Source: CAADGY01 sp900696665 | GTDB taxonomy: Bacteria > Acidobacteriota > Terriglobia > Bryobacterales > Bryobacteraceae | Assembly (NCBI GenBank): GCA_035063885.1 | Contig: JAPSFM010000021.1 | Coordinates: forward strand, 1 to 61,715 | Reading direction: 5' to 3' | DNA length: 61,715 bases | In this document: positions 16,823 through 25,043 of the stretch, one piece after another | Layout: each line of letters begins with the position of its first letter | Position numbering within the stretch: the stretch's first letter is position 1 | Translations under genes and position numbers: made by a program | Notes under the pieces: model-generated | Databases searched by the model: none | What the model was told of the DNA's origin: nothing | The model's input: only the letters and a program-made list of their open reading frames with translations

Positions 16823-18121
16823 ATGTCATTCCGAAGATGGTGGATAACGATCTCATACTTGATGCTTGCTGCTCTTCCGGCGCCCGCCGCCGCTCCCGTA
16901 TGGAAGCCCGCGCGCCAGGCTCCGCCGCTGCCGGCCCGTGAAGGACGAACGGTGCCGGTGAGCACGGTCCCGGCGCTCCGGCAGGCGATGGAAAACGCCC
17001 GCCCCGGCGACACTATCCTGGTCGCTGATGGCGCCTATATGCTGGAGCAACCGCTGCTGTTCATAGGTAAGCAGCACGTCACTCTGCGCAGTGCCTCCGG
17101 TGATCCCGCGAAAGTAACTCTGAGGGGCGCCGGCGGCTGGCGTGGACCGTCGGACAACTATCGGAGTATTGGGAACGAGGACCTGCTCGTTATTCAAAGA
17201 TCCGATGACATCGTCATTGCCCATCTCACTTTCGCCGACGTGCGTCATTATGGCATCAAGATCGGAATCGACGCCGATCGCATTCCGCCCAACCCCAGCA
17301 ATATCCACATCTACGACTGCCGCTTCCGCGATATCGCCACCCGCGCCATCAAGGGGGTCGCCATGGCCGACCGCAAGCCTGTCGTGGGCGGCTCGGTGCG
17401 CTTTTGCGATTTCGAAAACACGAGGATTCCAGACGCCTCCTGGGGGTGGGCAATATACGAAGGGAACTACGTCTCGGCCATCGACATGATGTATCTGAAG
17501 GACTGGACCTTCAGCGACAACGTGTTCCGCAATTACAAGGGCGCTTCCGGTGGCGCGCGGGGCGCGATCTTCATCTGGAACCAGAGCCGCAACATCACGG
17601 TAGAGCGCAACGTGTTCATCGGCTGCGACCGCTCCATTGCTTTCGGGAATCCTTCCAAGCCCACCGGTTACGAGCCTGGCACGCTCCACGTGTACGACGG
17701 ATGGATCCGCAACAACTTCATCGTGATGGACTCTGCCCTGAGAGGCGGCGTGCCCAAAGGGATCGAGATTGTGTGGACCGATAACGTGCGGGTGTATCAC
17801 AATACCATCCGGGCGGCAGACCCGCGTTACCGCGCCATCCACTACTTTGAAAACATACATCGCCTCCACCTGGCAAATAACCTGGTGCGCGGGCGGATCG
17901 AAGGCGACGGCGATGTGTGCGCCGAGGGAAACGTAGCAGGCGACCTGGAGGGCTACTTTGTCAACCTGGCAGAGGGAGATCTCCACCTGACCGGGCGGGC
18001 TGCGGATGCTCTCGGCAAGGGTGTGCCCCTGGTAGCCGTGACGGACGACTTCGACGGTGAAAAGCGGGGCAGCCCGCCCGATGTTGGCGCTGATGAACAG
18101 TCACCCCGGCTCAGGAGGTAG
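16823..18121 (+). CDS. Secreted right-handed parallel beta-helix protein, polysaccharide lyase-like
   Basis: A 432-residue protein with a signal peptide ending near APAAA (residue 24). The opening VPALRQAMENARPGDTILVADGAY is the usual start of pectin/chondroitin lyase-type helices. Repeated short strands follow, with the pattern 'NI.I.DC.F', 'NITVERNVFIGCD' and 'NVRVYHNTIRA', each one coil of the helix. The end carries FDGEKRGSPPDVGADE, a terminal motif common in these secreted proteins. Many members cleave or bind acidic polysaccharides, but no catalytic residue can be named confidently, so the substrate is open. It stands alone between the outer-membrane-like protein and a convergent hypothetical gene. 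Confidence 0.85.
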   Translation: MSFRRWWITISYLMLAALPAPAAAPVWKPARQAPPLPAREGRTVPVSTVPALRQAMENARPGDTILVADGAYMLEQPLLFIGKQHVTLRSASGDPAKVTLRGAGGWRGPSDNYRSIGNEDLLVIQRSDDIVIAHLTFADVRHYGIKIGIDADRIPPNPSNIHIYDCRFRDIATRAIKGVAMADRKPVVGGSVRFCDFENTRIPDASWGWAIYEGNYVSAIDMMYLKDWTFSDNVFRNYKGASGGARGAIFIWNQSRNITVERNVFIGCDRSIAFGNPSKPTGYEPGTLHVYDGWIRNNFIVMDSALRGGVPKGIEIVWTDNVRVYHNTIRAADPRYRAIHYFENIHRLHLANNLVRGRIEGDGDVCAEGNVAGDLEGYFVNLAEGDLHLTGRAADALGKGVPLVAVTDDFDGEKRGSPPDVGADEQSPRLRR

Positions 18122-18132
18122 CTGCCAATTCG

Positions 18133-18738
18133 CTACGGTTTGTCCGCGGTGAACGGGATATCGAAAAAGAACAACTCCTTGCCGGTAGAGGCTTCGCTCA
18201 GGCCGGTGATGTAGATGCGGGAATTGGGGCTGTGGCGTGTCTGGAAATAGACGAATCCGTGCGCCGCCTCGCCGGCGGGCAGCATCTTCGCGGAGAAGGC
18301 CCGGCCCTCGATTTCCCACATGTCCAGCGGATTTTTTTTGGCGCGCCGCGGGATAGGCAAAGGATTCGGCGCCAGGTTGGGTTTCTCCGGTCCGGAGATG
18401 AAGCGGACGTCGGCGGCAGGCGTAGCCTCGATGCGGCTTCCGTCCGGTGTGGTGTATTCCACCCTCATGCCGTCGAGCCGCAGGGCTGAGCCCGAATCGT
18501 TCTGGATCACCAGCAGGACAGGCAACACGCCATACTTGTAAGGGTTCCGCTTATCGAAAGCCGTCCGGGCCTGTTCGTCGTCCTCATAAGGTACGGCGGC
18601 GATGGTTACTTTCCCGTTGGTCTGGTGAAATGGATACGAAGCGGCCGGTTTCGGGCTGAAGCGGTTCTTGCCGTTATCCGCGGCGTGGACCACTGTCAGC
18701 GCGATCAACAGAAGCAAACCATTTCGACGGATGTTCAT
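18133..18738 (-). CDS. Hypothetical secreted protein (201 aa)
   Basis: A protein with a clear signal peptide (MNIRRNGLLLLIALTVVHAAD). The mature part has two beta-rich segments: VLPVLLVIQNDSGSALRLDG, reminiscent of DUF4352-like immunoglobulin folds, and GEAAHGFVYFQTRH near the C-terminus. No catalytic motif is visible. The start codon lies inside the 5' end of the divergent waaA-lpxK gene: the two ATGs are two bases apart and the genes overlap by 8 bases. The gene converges on the beta-helix gene with a gap of 11 bases. Confidence 0.75.
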   Translation of the reverse strand: MNIRRNGLLLLIALTVVHAADNGKNRFSPKPAASYPFHQTNGKVTIAAVPYEDDEQARTAFDKRNPYKYGVLPVLLVIQNDSGSALRLDGMRVEYTTPDGSRIEATPAADVRFISGPEKPNLAPNPLPIPRRAKKNPLDMWEIEGRAFSAKMLPAGEAAHGFVYFQTRHSPNSRIYITGLSEASTGKELFFFDIPFTADKP

Positions 18739-21091
18739 ATATATCCTTTACCGGGTTCTACAGTTTGCGACGCTGCCCCTGTTTTTACTTTACGTCCTGG
18801 GGCGCGGATTGCGCGACGTCCGGTATTTCACCCATCTGGGCGACCGTTTTGGTTTTCTCCCGGACTCCTACAAGCGGACGGTGGCCGGCGCCGTCTGGTT
18901 GCACGCGGTTTCCGTGGGAGAAGTGCTCTCCTCGGTCGAACTGCTCAGGCGCCTGCGCGCCTCTCTTCCGGAAGCGCCGCTGTTTGTATCGTGCTCCACC
19001 ATCGCGGGACGCGCCGGCGCCGAAGACAAGTTGAAAGGGCTGGTGGACGGAATCTTTTACGCGCCCTACGACCTCGTGTTTGCCGTGCGCGCAACGCTGA
19101 GATCTATTCGTCCCACGGTGGTTGCCGTCATGGAAACGGAAATCTGGCCCAACCTGTACCGCGAGGTAAGCCGATCGGGAGCGGGACTGATCATCATAAA
19201 CGGGCGTATCTCGGACCGGGCATTCCCGGGATACCGGCGCTTCGCATGGTTCTTTCGCCGTGTACTCTCCTGGCCCGATGCCGTCCTGGTGCAGAGCGAG
19301 CGCGACAGGGAACGCTACCTTGAAATCGGTGCTCCTGCGTCGAGTGTCCGCGTGGGGGGCAACCTGAAATACGACTTCGACCCGCGCCGGTCCGGCCTTG
19401 CGGATGATTTGCGTGTCTTTTTAGAGAAGGTTGCTCCGGAAAAAACCTGGATCGCAGCCAGCACCATGCCGCCACGAGGCAGTGGAGACGTGGACGAAGA
19501 CGATGTGGTCATCGGAGCTTTCGCCGAACTTGCGCACAGCCACCCGAGTCTGCTGTTGATCCTGGCGCCGCGCAAGCCGGAGCGCTTTGCGGCCGTGGCC
19601 GCCAAACTGGAAGCCAAAGGCATTCATTTCATCCGCCGCACAATGCTTCAGAATCGCCGGTCCTTCCAGCTTCCAGGAGTTCTGCTGCTTGATTCCATTG
19701 GCGAGCTCGGAGGTTTGTTTCCCGCAGCCGACGTCGTGTTTATGGGAGGCACGCTGGCCGAGCGCGGCGGGCACAATATCCTCGAACCGGCTTTCTCCAG
19801 CCGCGCCATTATCGCCGGCCCGCATATGGAGAACTTCGCTGCGATAGCGGAGAAGTTCCGCGCGGGTGATGCTCTCTATACCATCGGTTCGAGTGGTGAG
19901 TTGGCGCGGGCGGCCGGTTTTCTGCTGAACGACGAAGGACGGCGCGCGGAACTGGGTGGGCGTGCCGTCGCCTTAGCCGAAGCTGAACGCGGCGCCACCG
20001 GTATCGCTGTCTCTACGATTCTCGATCTGTATGCGCGGGCCATCCCTTCGAGAGTGCCCGGTTTGGCGTCCAGCCTCTTTCTGAAGCCTCTGGCACGCGG
20101 ATGGGCGGTGGGCAGCGCACTCGCTCGCCATAAGAGCCTGGCTCACCGGCGGCGCCTGCAGACGCCGGTGGTCAGCGTAGGAGGAATCAGCATGGGTGGA
20201 ACGGGAAAGACTCCGTTTGTGCTCTGGCTGGCCGGGCGAATGAAGGAAGCCGGATTCCGCCCGGCGATCCTGACGCGGGGGTACCGGCGGAAATGCCCGG
20301 ACGAGCCGGTTGTTGTCGAGCCCGGCGCTGCTGCCGCGGCCGCCCTCACCGGCGATGAGGCGCAGATCCTGTGCCGTAGCGCGGTGGCGTATGTGGGCAT
20401 CGGGTCCAGGCGTTTTGAAGTGGGACGTATCATCGAGCAGAAGTTCCAGCCCGGGCTCTTCATTCTGGATGACGGATTTCAGCACTGGCGTCTCGAAAGG
20501 CAACTGGATATTGTCCTGGTCGACGCGCTCGACCCCTTTGCGGGCGGAGACCTGTTTCCCGCCGGGAGGCTGCGCGAATCTCCTTCCGCCCTCGGCCGCG
20601 CCGGCGTGATCGTGCTGACCAGAACTACACCCTGGAGAACGTACGAGGGAATCGAAACCGAATTGAGACGGTTCAATGCGCATGCGCCGATCTACCATGC
20701 GCGCACACGGCCTCTTGAATGGAGGGATGCGGAGACCGGTGAAACCTGGGCGCCTGGAAGTCTTCCGTTCCGTATCGCGGGGGCGTTCTGCGGGTTGGGG
20801 AATCCTGCTTCTTTCTGGAGAACGCTCGACACCCTCGGCCACCGCACGGCGTTCCAGTTCACGTTTCGGGACCATCATCAGTACCGCATCGGCGAACTGC
20901 AAAAGATGGCTGCGCGCGCAAAAGAGACCGGTGCTGGTGTGCTGCTTACAACCGAAAAGGATTTCATCAACCTGCCGGACAATGCCGCTGCGCTGGTGAA
21001 ACCCGCGCGCATCTGCTGGTTGAAGGTGCAGACGGAGATCGAGGAAGAGGACGCGCTGCTGGAGGTAGTGATGCAGAAAGTGCGGAGATGA
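18731..21091 (+). CDS. waaA-lpxK: Fused Kdo transferase (WaaA/KdtA) and lipid A 4'-kinase (LpxK)
   Basis: A single 786-residue chain joining two enzymes of lipid A/inner core synthesis. Residues about 1-435 are WaaA: an N-terminal membrane anchor (IYILYRVLQFATLPLFLLYV), the catalytic Glu64 in HAVSVGEVLSS, METEIWPN, and FMGGTLAERGGHNILEPA. Residues about 440-786 are LpxK: HRRRLQTPVVSVGG, the P-loop GGTGKT from residue 489 with Lys493, TRGYRR, LDDGFQHWRLER and LLTTEKDFINLP. WaaA adds Kdo to lipid IVA and LpxK phosphorylates tetraacyldisaccharide, both at the inner membrane's cytoplasmic face. There is no stop or gap at the junction. The start at 18731 fits the anchor helix. The 5' end overlaps the divergent gene. 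Confidence 0.93.
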   Translation: MFIYILYRVLQFATLPLFLLYVLGRGLRDVRYFTHLGDRFGFLPDSYKRTVAGAVWLHAVSVGEVLSSVELLRRLRASLPEAPLFVSCSTIAGRAGAEDKLKGLVDGIFYAPYDLVFAVRATLRSIRPTVVAVMETEIWPNLYREVSRSGAGLIIINGRISDRAFPGYRRFAWFFRRVLSWPDAVLVQSERDRERYLEIGAPASSVRVGGNLKYDFDPRRSGLADDLRVFLEKVAPEKTWIAASTMPPRGSGDVDEDDVVIGAFAELAHSHPSLLLILAPRKPERFAAVAAKLEAKGIHFIRRTMLQNRRSFQLPGVLLLDSIGELGGLFPAADVVFMGGTLAERGGHNILEPAFSSRAIIAGPHMENFAAIAEKFRAGDALYTIGSSGELARAAGFLLNDEGRRAELGGRAVALAEAERGATGIAVSTILDLYARAIPSRVPGLASSLFLKPLARGWAVGSALARHKSLAHRRRLQTPVVSVGGISMGGTGKTPFVLWLAGRMKEAGFRPAILTRGYRRKCPDEPVVVEPGAAAAAALTGDEAQILCRSAVAYVGIGSRRFEVGRIIEQKFQPGLFILDDGFQHWRLERQLDIVLVDALDPFAGGDLFPAGRLRESPSALGRAGVIVLTRTTPWRTYEGIETELRRFNAHAPIYHARTRPLEWRDAETGETWAPGSLPFRIAGAFCGLGNPASFWRTLDTLGHRTAFQFTFRDHHQYRIGELQKMAARAKETGAGVLLTTEKDFINLPDNAAALVKPARICWLKVQTEIEEEDALLEVVMQKVRR

Positions 21092-21205
21092 CGCCGCGGG
21101 CGCGGAAGGTGGTCCAACGCTCGGGGTTGCGTTTTCGCGGTTTTTCAGAACCACTGCGCTGGTTTCTGCGTCACATAGAAAGTGCAAATGGCGCCCAGGG
21201 GAATC

Positions 21206-21712
21206 ATGCGAACCAGAGAGCACCCCCACCGGACTCCGGCCGGCTATGACAGGCCTTTGAAACCGGAGGTATTGCCCAAGACGGACGACCCGCTCATGGA
21301 GTGGCTGGTCTGGCTGATGGATCAATCGATCCGGACGGGGCGCTTTTCTTTCGGACTGGACGGCATTCTCGGCTTGATTCCGGGTTTCGGCGATCTGGGC
21401 GGAAGTGTGGTTTCCGCCTTCATCGTCTATCGTGCGGCCCGGGCCGGTGTGCCCAAGGCCGCTGTGGCCCGTATGATGGCCAACGTGGCGGTGGATTCGG
21501 TGCTGGGTGCAATCCCTTTCCTTGGCGATCTGTTCGACTTCTTATACAAGGCCAACACGAAAAACCTGAAAATCTACCAGGAGGCGATAGCCGGAACCAG
21601 GGACACCCGCCGCGATTGGGGCTTCGTGTTTCTCGTGATTGTGGGTGTGCTCGGGCTGCTGGCGATACCGCTGATCCTGATTGGAGTTGTGATCGCCGCT
21701 CTCTTCCGCTGA
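21206..21712 (+). CDS. DUF4112 membrane protein
   Basis: A protein of about 168 residues matching DUF4112. The family core reads DGILGLIPGFGDLGGSVVSA and later VLGAIPFLGDLFDFLYKANT, the duplicated 'IPxxGD' elements. A C-terminal membrane helix (FVFLVIVGVLGLLAIPLILI) follows. The function of DUF4112 is unknown. The ATG at 21206 has AGGGGA just upstream; 21182 (GTG) and 21188 are also in frame. It follows waaA-lpxK on the same strand, but with a gap of about 115 bases. Confidence 0.8.
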   Translation: MRTREHPHRTPAGYDRPLKPEVLPKTDDPLMEWLVWLMDQSIRTGRFSFGLDGILGLIPGFGDLGGSVVSAFIVYRAARAGVPKAAVARMMANVAVDSVLGAIPFLGDLFDFLYKANTKNLKIYQEAIAGTRDTRRDWGFVFLVIVGVLGLLAIPLILIGVVIAALFR

Positions 21713-21801
21713 CACGGGCCTCCCCGGCTGGTGTTGCAAGGCCTGCCTGCGCGCCGCGGAGTTCCCGAACATCAGTAACGCCGGCACTGTGTGCCTGCTA
21801 G

Positions 21802-22070
21802 GATGAGTTCGGCATTTTCGGCGGGCAGGCAGGAGGACACACTCCGGTGCTGCTGCGGGAATTGCGGATGCCTATCGTGACCACCTTGCACACGGTCTTA
21901 AGCGAGCCGGGAGCCGGCCAGAACGCGTGATGCAGGAACCGGTATCGCTCTCGACGCGGCTCGTGGCGGTGGCCGATTGCGGCCACCGGATGTTGCGGGA
22001 GATCTGTCAGGCGCCTCCCTGCAAGATCGATATCATCCCGCATGGGATTCCCGATGCAGGTTTCGTCGAT
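21802..22070 (+). pseudogene. Glycosyltransferase (family 4-like) fragment
   Basis: A stop codon (TAG, 21799-21801) directly precedes a readable stretch DEFGIFGGQAGGHTPVLLR, followed by MPIVTTLHTVLSEPGAG. About 21925 the frame shifts, and the text continues as MQEPVSLSTRLVAVAD, CGHRMLREICQAP and KIDIIPHGIPDAGFVD. These are consecutive elements of a group of GT4-type glycosyltransferases, in which 'QHEFGIFGG', 'PVVTTLHTVL' and 'KIDVIPHGIPD' occur in this order. Both ends are missing: upstream the frame is closed, and after 22070 the similarity ends. This is a decayed fragment of about 88 codons. Confidence 0.75.
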
Positions 22071-22099
22071 CTGGCCCGGACCTGCGTTTTTTGGGGTGA

Positions 22100-22294
22100 A
22101 TCACAGCTCATCATGAGGACGGTCCCCCATCACTGGGATGTGAGATCATCCATCTACCATGCGGAGCCATGCCGGAACCCGATGGAACCGTCAGAATTTA
22201 CTGGGGTGGCGCGAATACGGTGATGTGCGTGGGGGAAGCCGATCTCGCGAGCCTGGTGGACCTCTGCCTCAATCACGGCCGTCCGGCCAAGTAG
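22100..22294 (+). pseudogene. C-terminal fragment of a GH130 mannoside phosphorylase-like enzyme
   Basis: The frame is closed by TGA at 22097-22099. It then reads CEIIHLPCGAMPEPDGTVRI, followed by YWGGANTVMCVGEADLASLV, and ends at TAG 22292-22294. GH130 glycosidases/phosphorylases end with a very similar block ('CGAVPEPDGTVRIYYGAADT...VGTA'). About 280-320 residues of the usual protein are missing. The fragment directly follows the glycosyltransferase remnant; such GT and GH130 genes are often neighbours. Its last 22 bases overlap the 3' end of the convergent BNR-repeat gene. Confidence 0.75.
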
Positions 22295-23637
22295 AGCAAC
22301 ATCACCGAGAGGTTGTAATTGGTATAGCTGCGGTAGACGCCCTTCAGCCACAGGATTGCCGTTTTAGCTCCAGGCGCATGCGGGATGATCGGGCGAAGAT
22401 GGTCTTCCACTGGGTCCGGCGTGAGCGCGGTCCATTTCCACGAGCGGCCGCCGTCTTTGGTGACGCCCTGAAACAACTCGTAGTGGCGCTGGTTATCTTT
22501 TGAGCTGACGAGCGGCTTGCCAGAAACCGGGGCGGCATTGGTCGAGATCACCACCATATCGGGGTCTTGCGGGTTGAGCGCGATATTGCCGGTATAGTCG
22601 TCTTCGCCGGGGTACAGGCGGCTGCCGGCGTGTGCGACCTCATAGTCCCGCCATCCGGTTCCGGTCCACCTGGCGTACCGGTACCGCAAATCCATGCCGC
22701 CTTGGCCACGGGGGAGACCGGCGGAATCCTTCTGCACCGTATAGGCAACGTATGGGCGTCCTGCGCTATCCAGGTGGATGTCGCTCACCCACGCCACGTT
22801 GTCCGGGTTGCCCCGGAAGATCCGGGTTCCCTCCTCCGGCTTTCTCAGCCCTTCCTTCAGACTTCGGAGCAGCGATCCGCCGGAGCGGTAGAGATTCCCG
22901 TTCTTATAGAAAACATGGTAGGTGCTGTTATCGAAGTCGCGCGGGTGTGCCTCGGTATAGAACAAGTGGATGGTATCCTCGCCGTTTGAAGCGTACTTCA
23001 CATACGGGCGGTGGCGGAACTCGGAAGGAACGTCGATGACGATGTTGCCCGACTGCCAGGTCTCGCCGAGATCGTCGGAGAACGCATACGAGGGTTTGAA
23101 GCTGTTGTCCAGCCCGCGATAGAAATTGTAAAGACGCCCTTTGCCGCCATTCTCCTTGGCGAGGAAAAGCAGATTGGAATAAGTAATGCGCGAGTTCGGG
23201 GTGGGTATGAAATACCTTTCCGAGCTCCAGCGGGTCGCATCGCCCGGCTCGGAAACACGGTAATAAAAGCGATTTTCCGGACCGTGCATGGAATACACGG
23301 CCAGGACGCGCCGATCCGGACGGATGAAAAAGGCAGGGGCATTGTGGTCATCGTATTCCTTGCGTGAAGTCAGCAGGCGGTCGTGCAATTCACTCCGGGT
23401 CTGACGTCCGGTGGCGAACTCATAGGTAACGGCCTCCACGTCGCCGCGCCGCGCGGCATCGCGCACGCCGGCGGCGATGGAACCGGTGATCAATGTGCCT
23501 GCCAGAACGGCAGCGCGTTCGTCCTGAAACCAGCACCACGCTCCATCGTCGTTGATGGTGATGGGTTTCGGGGGAACGGCGCTCTGGCTGAAAACGGCTG
23601 CAAAGAGTACTGGGAAGAGTGTGCGAAATGGATGCAT
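22273..23637 (-). CDS. Secreted BNR-repeat (BNR_4-like) protein
   Basis: A 454-residue exported protein (signal peptide MHPFRTLFPVLFAAVFSQSA). The mature part opens with DDGAWCWFQDERAAV and contains repeats of the beta-propeller type. The signs are SDDLGETWQSGN, 'KDGGRSWKW' (Asp-box-like S/TxDxGxxW pattern), and HLDSAGRPYVAYTV. BNR_4 proteins of this form are found among secreted polysaccharide lyases (including ulvan-lyase-like families) and sialidase-like proteins. I cannot name the catalytic residues. It lies between the GH130 fragment (tail-to-tail overlap) and metK (divergent), and is probably part of the same saccharide-utilisation theme. Confidence 0.8.
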   Translation of the reverse strand: MHPFRTLFPVLFAAVFSQSAVPPKPITINDDGAWCWFQDERAAVLAGTLITGSIAAGVRDAARRGDVEAVTYEFATGRQTRSELHDRLLTSRKEYDDHNAPAFFIRPDRRVLAVYSMHGPENRFYYRVSEPGDATRWSSERYFIPTPNSRITYSNLLFLAKENGGKGRLYNFYRGLDNSFKPSYAFSDDLGETWQSGNIVIDVPSEFRHRPYVKYASNGEDTIHLFYTEAHPRDFDNSTYHVFYKNGNLYRSGGSLLRSLKEGLRKPEEGTRIFRGNPDNVAWVSDIHLDSAGRPYVAYTVQKDSAGLPRGQGGMDLRYRYARWTGTGWRDYEVAHAGSRLYPGEDDYTGNIALNPQDPDMVVISTNAAPVSGKPLVSSKDNQRHYELFQGVTKDGGRSWKWTALTPDPVEDHLRPIIPHAPGAKTAILWLKGVYRSYTNYNLSVMLLYLAGRP

Positions 23638-23815
23638 GTCTTTACCTTTCAGCCGGTTCTGGCCGCTGCGCCGCCTTCCATCTTAGCAGCCCGGCATTGA
23701 CTCGTCCGTTTGCTTGACGCTAGACTAAAACATTCGGCTTTTCCCCCGGGCGTTCCGTACAATCGATAAAAGGGAACACCCGTCAACTCGAAGTTCGCAA
23801 GGAGCAAGGCTAACG

Positions 23816-24988
23816 ATGGCTGGGCCACAAAGGCAGATTTTCACCTCAGAATCCGTAACGGAAGGGCACCCCGACAAGATTGCAGACCAGATCTCCGACG
23901 GCGTTCTGGACGCCGTTATGAAAGACGATCCCACCGGACGCGTCGCCTGCGAGGTGCTGGTAACCACCGGCATGTGCATTGTCGCTGGAGAGATCACGAC
24001 TCACACTTATATTGACGTGCCGAAACTGGCCCGTTCGATTATCGACGACATCGGCTACAACGACGCGCGCATGGGTTACGACTGCAACACCTGCGGGGTT
24101 CTGAACATGATTCAGAGCCAGTCTCCCGATATCGCGATGGGTGTGGACACGGGCGGCGCCGGCGACCAGGGACTGATGTTTGGGTATGCTTGCGAAGAGA
24201 CCGAGGAGTTGATGCCGCTTCCCATCATGCTGGCGCACAAGCTGGTTCGCCGGCTAAGCGATGTAAGACGGGAAGGGTTGCTAGGTTTTCTACGCCCCGA
24301 CGGCAAGTCGCAGGTCAGCGTTGAATACGTGGACGGGATGCCGAAGCGCATCGACGCGGTTGTGGTTTCGACACAGCATAGCGACAATGTTTCCACGGAG
24401 ACCCTGCGGGCTGAAGTGAAGAAGCATATTATCGACCCGGTCGTTCCGGGCAACATGGTCGATTCCGGAACCGCTTACCACATCAACCCCACAGGACGCT
24501 TCGTCATCGGTGGGCCACACGGGGATACCGGCCTGACGGGCCGTAAGATCATCGTCGACACGTACGGCGGCATGGGACGGCACGGCGGCGGCGCCTTCTC
24601 CGGAAAAGACCCGACGAAGGTGGACCGCTCGGCTTGCTACATGGCGCGCTACATTGCGAAGAACCTGGTGGCTGCGGGGCTCGCCTCCCGTTGTGAAGTG
24701 CAACTGGCATACGCAATCGGCGTCGCGGAACCTGTCTCGGTGACGGTAAACACTTTTGGGACCGGAGTAGTGGAAGAGAGCCGCCTGACGGATTTGGTCC
24801 GGGCGCATTTCCCGCTGACCCCGCGCGGAATGATCGAGCACCTGAAATTGCGCCGGCCGATTTACCGCAAGACTGCGGCGTTCGGTCATTTCGGACGCAC
24901 CGAAGATACGTTCACTTGGGAGGCGGCCGACAAGGCGGAGGCTTTGCGCGAAGACGCGAAACTGGCCGAAGCGGCCAGCCGGGGTTAA
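23816..24988 (+). CDS. metK: S-adenosylmethionine synthetase
   Basis: A 390-residue cytoplasmic enzyme that makes SAM from methionine and ATP. Diagnostic motifs are present: ESVTEGHPDKIADQISD (residues about 10-26), the methionine-binding region GVDTGGAGDQGLMFGYA, FVIGGPHGDTGLTGRKII, and the ATP/phosphate-binding loop GGGAFSGKDPTKVDRSA. Length is normal. The start has AAGGAG about 12 bases upstream; TACAAT at 23758-23763 is a candidate -10. ahcY follows after 55 bases, so the two steps making and recycling the methyl donor probably share a transcript. I found no SAM or SAH riboswitch structure in the leader. Confidence 0.97.
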   Translation: MAGPQRQIFTSESVTEGHPDKIADQISDGVLDAVMKDDPTGRVACEVLVTTGMCIVAGEITTHTYIDVPKLARSIIDDIGYNDARMGYDCNTCGVLNMIQSQSPDIAMGVDTGGAGDQGLMFGYACEETEELMPLPIMLAHKLVRRLSDVRREGLLGFLRPDGKSQVSVEYVDGMPKRIDAVVVSTQHSDNVSTETLRAEVKKHIIDPVVPGNMVDSGTAYHINPTGRFVIGGPHGDTGLTGRKIIVDTYGGMGRHGGGAFSGKDPTKVDRSACYMARYIAKNLVAAGLASRCEVQLAYAIGVAEPVSVTVNTFGTGVVEESRLTDLVRAHFPLTPRGMIEHLKLRRPIYRKTAAFGHFGRTEDTFTWEAADKAEALREDAKLAEAASRG

Positions 24989-25043
24989 CATTCCCAGCCC
25001 AGCCGGATGTCTCCGGCGGGCGCTCAGAAGATCAGAGGTTCTC

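Noticed and set aside
23701..23815. Possible SAM or SAH riboswitch upstream of metK
   Set aside because: The leader is about 50-60 bases from the candidate -10 to the start and contains no recognisable conserved riboswitch core or stable pairing pattern.
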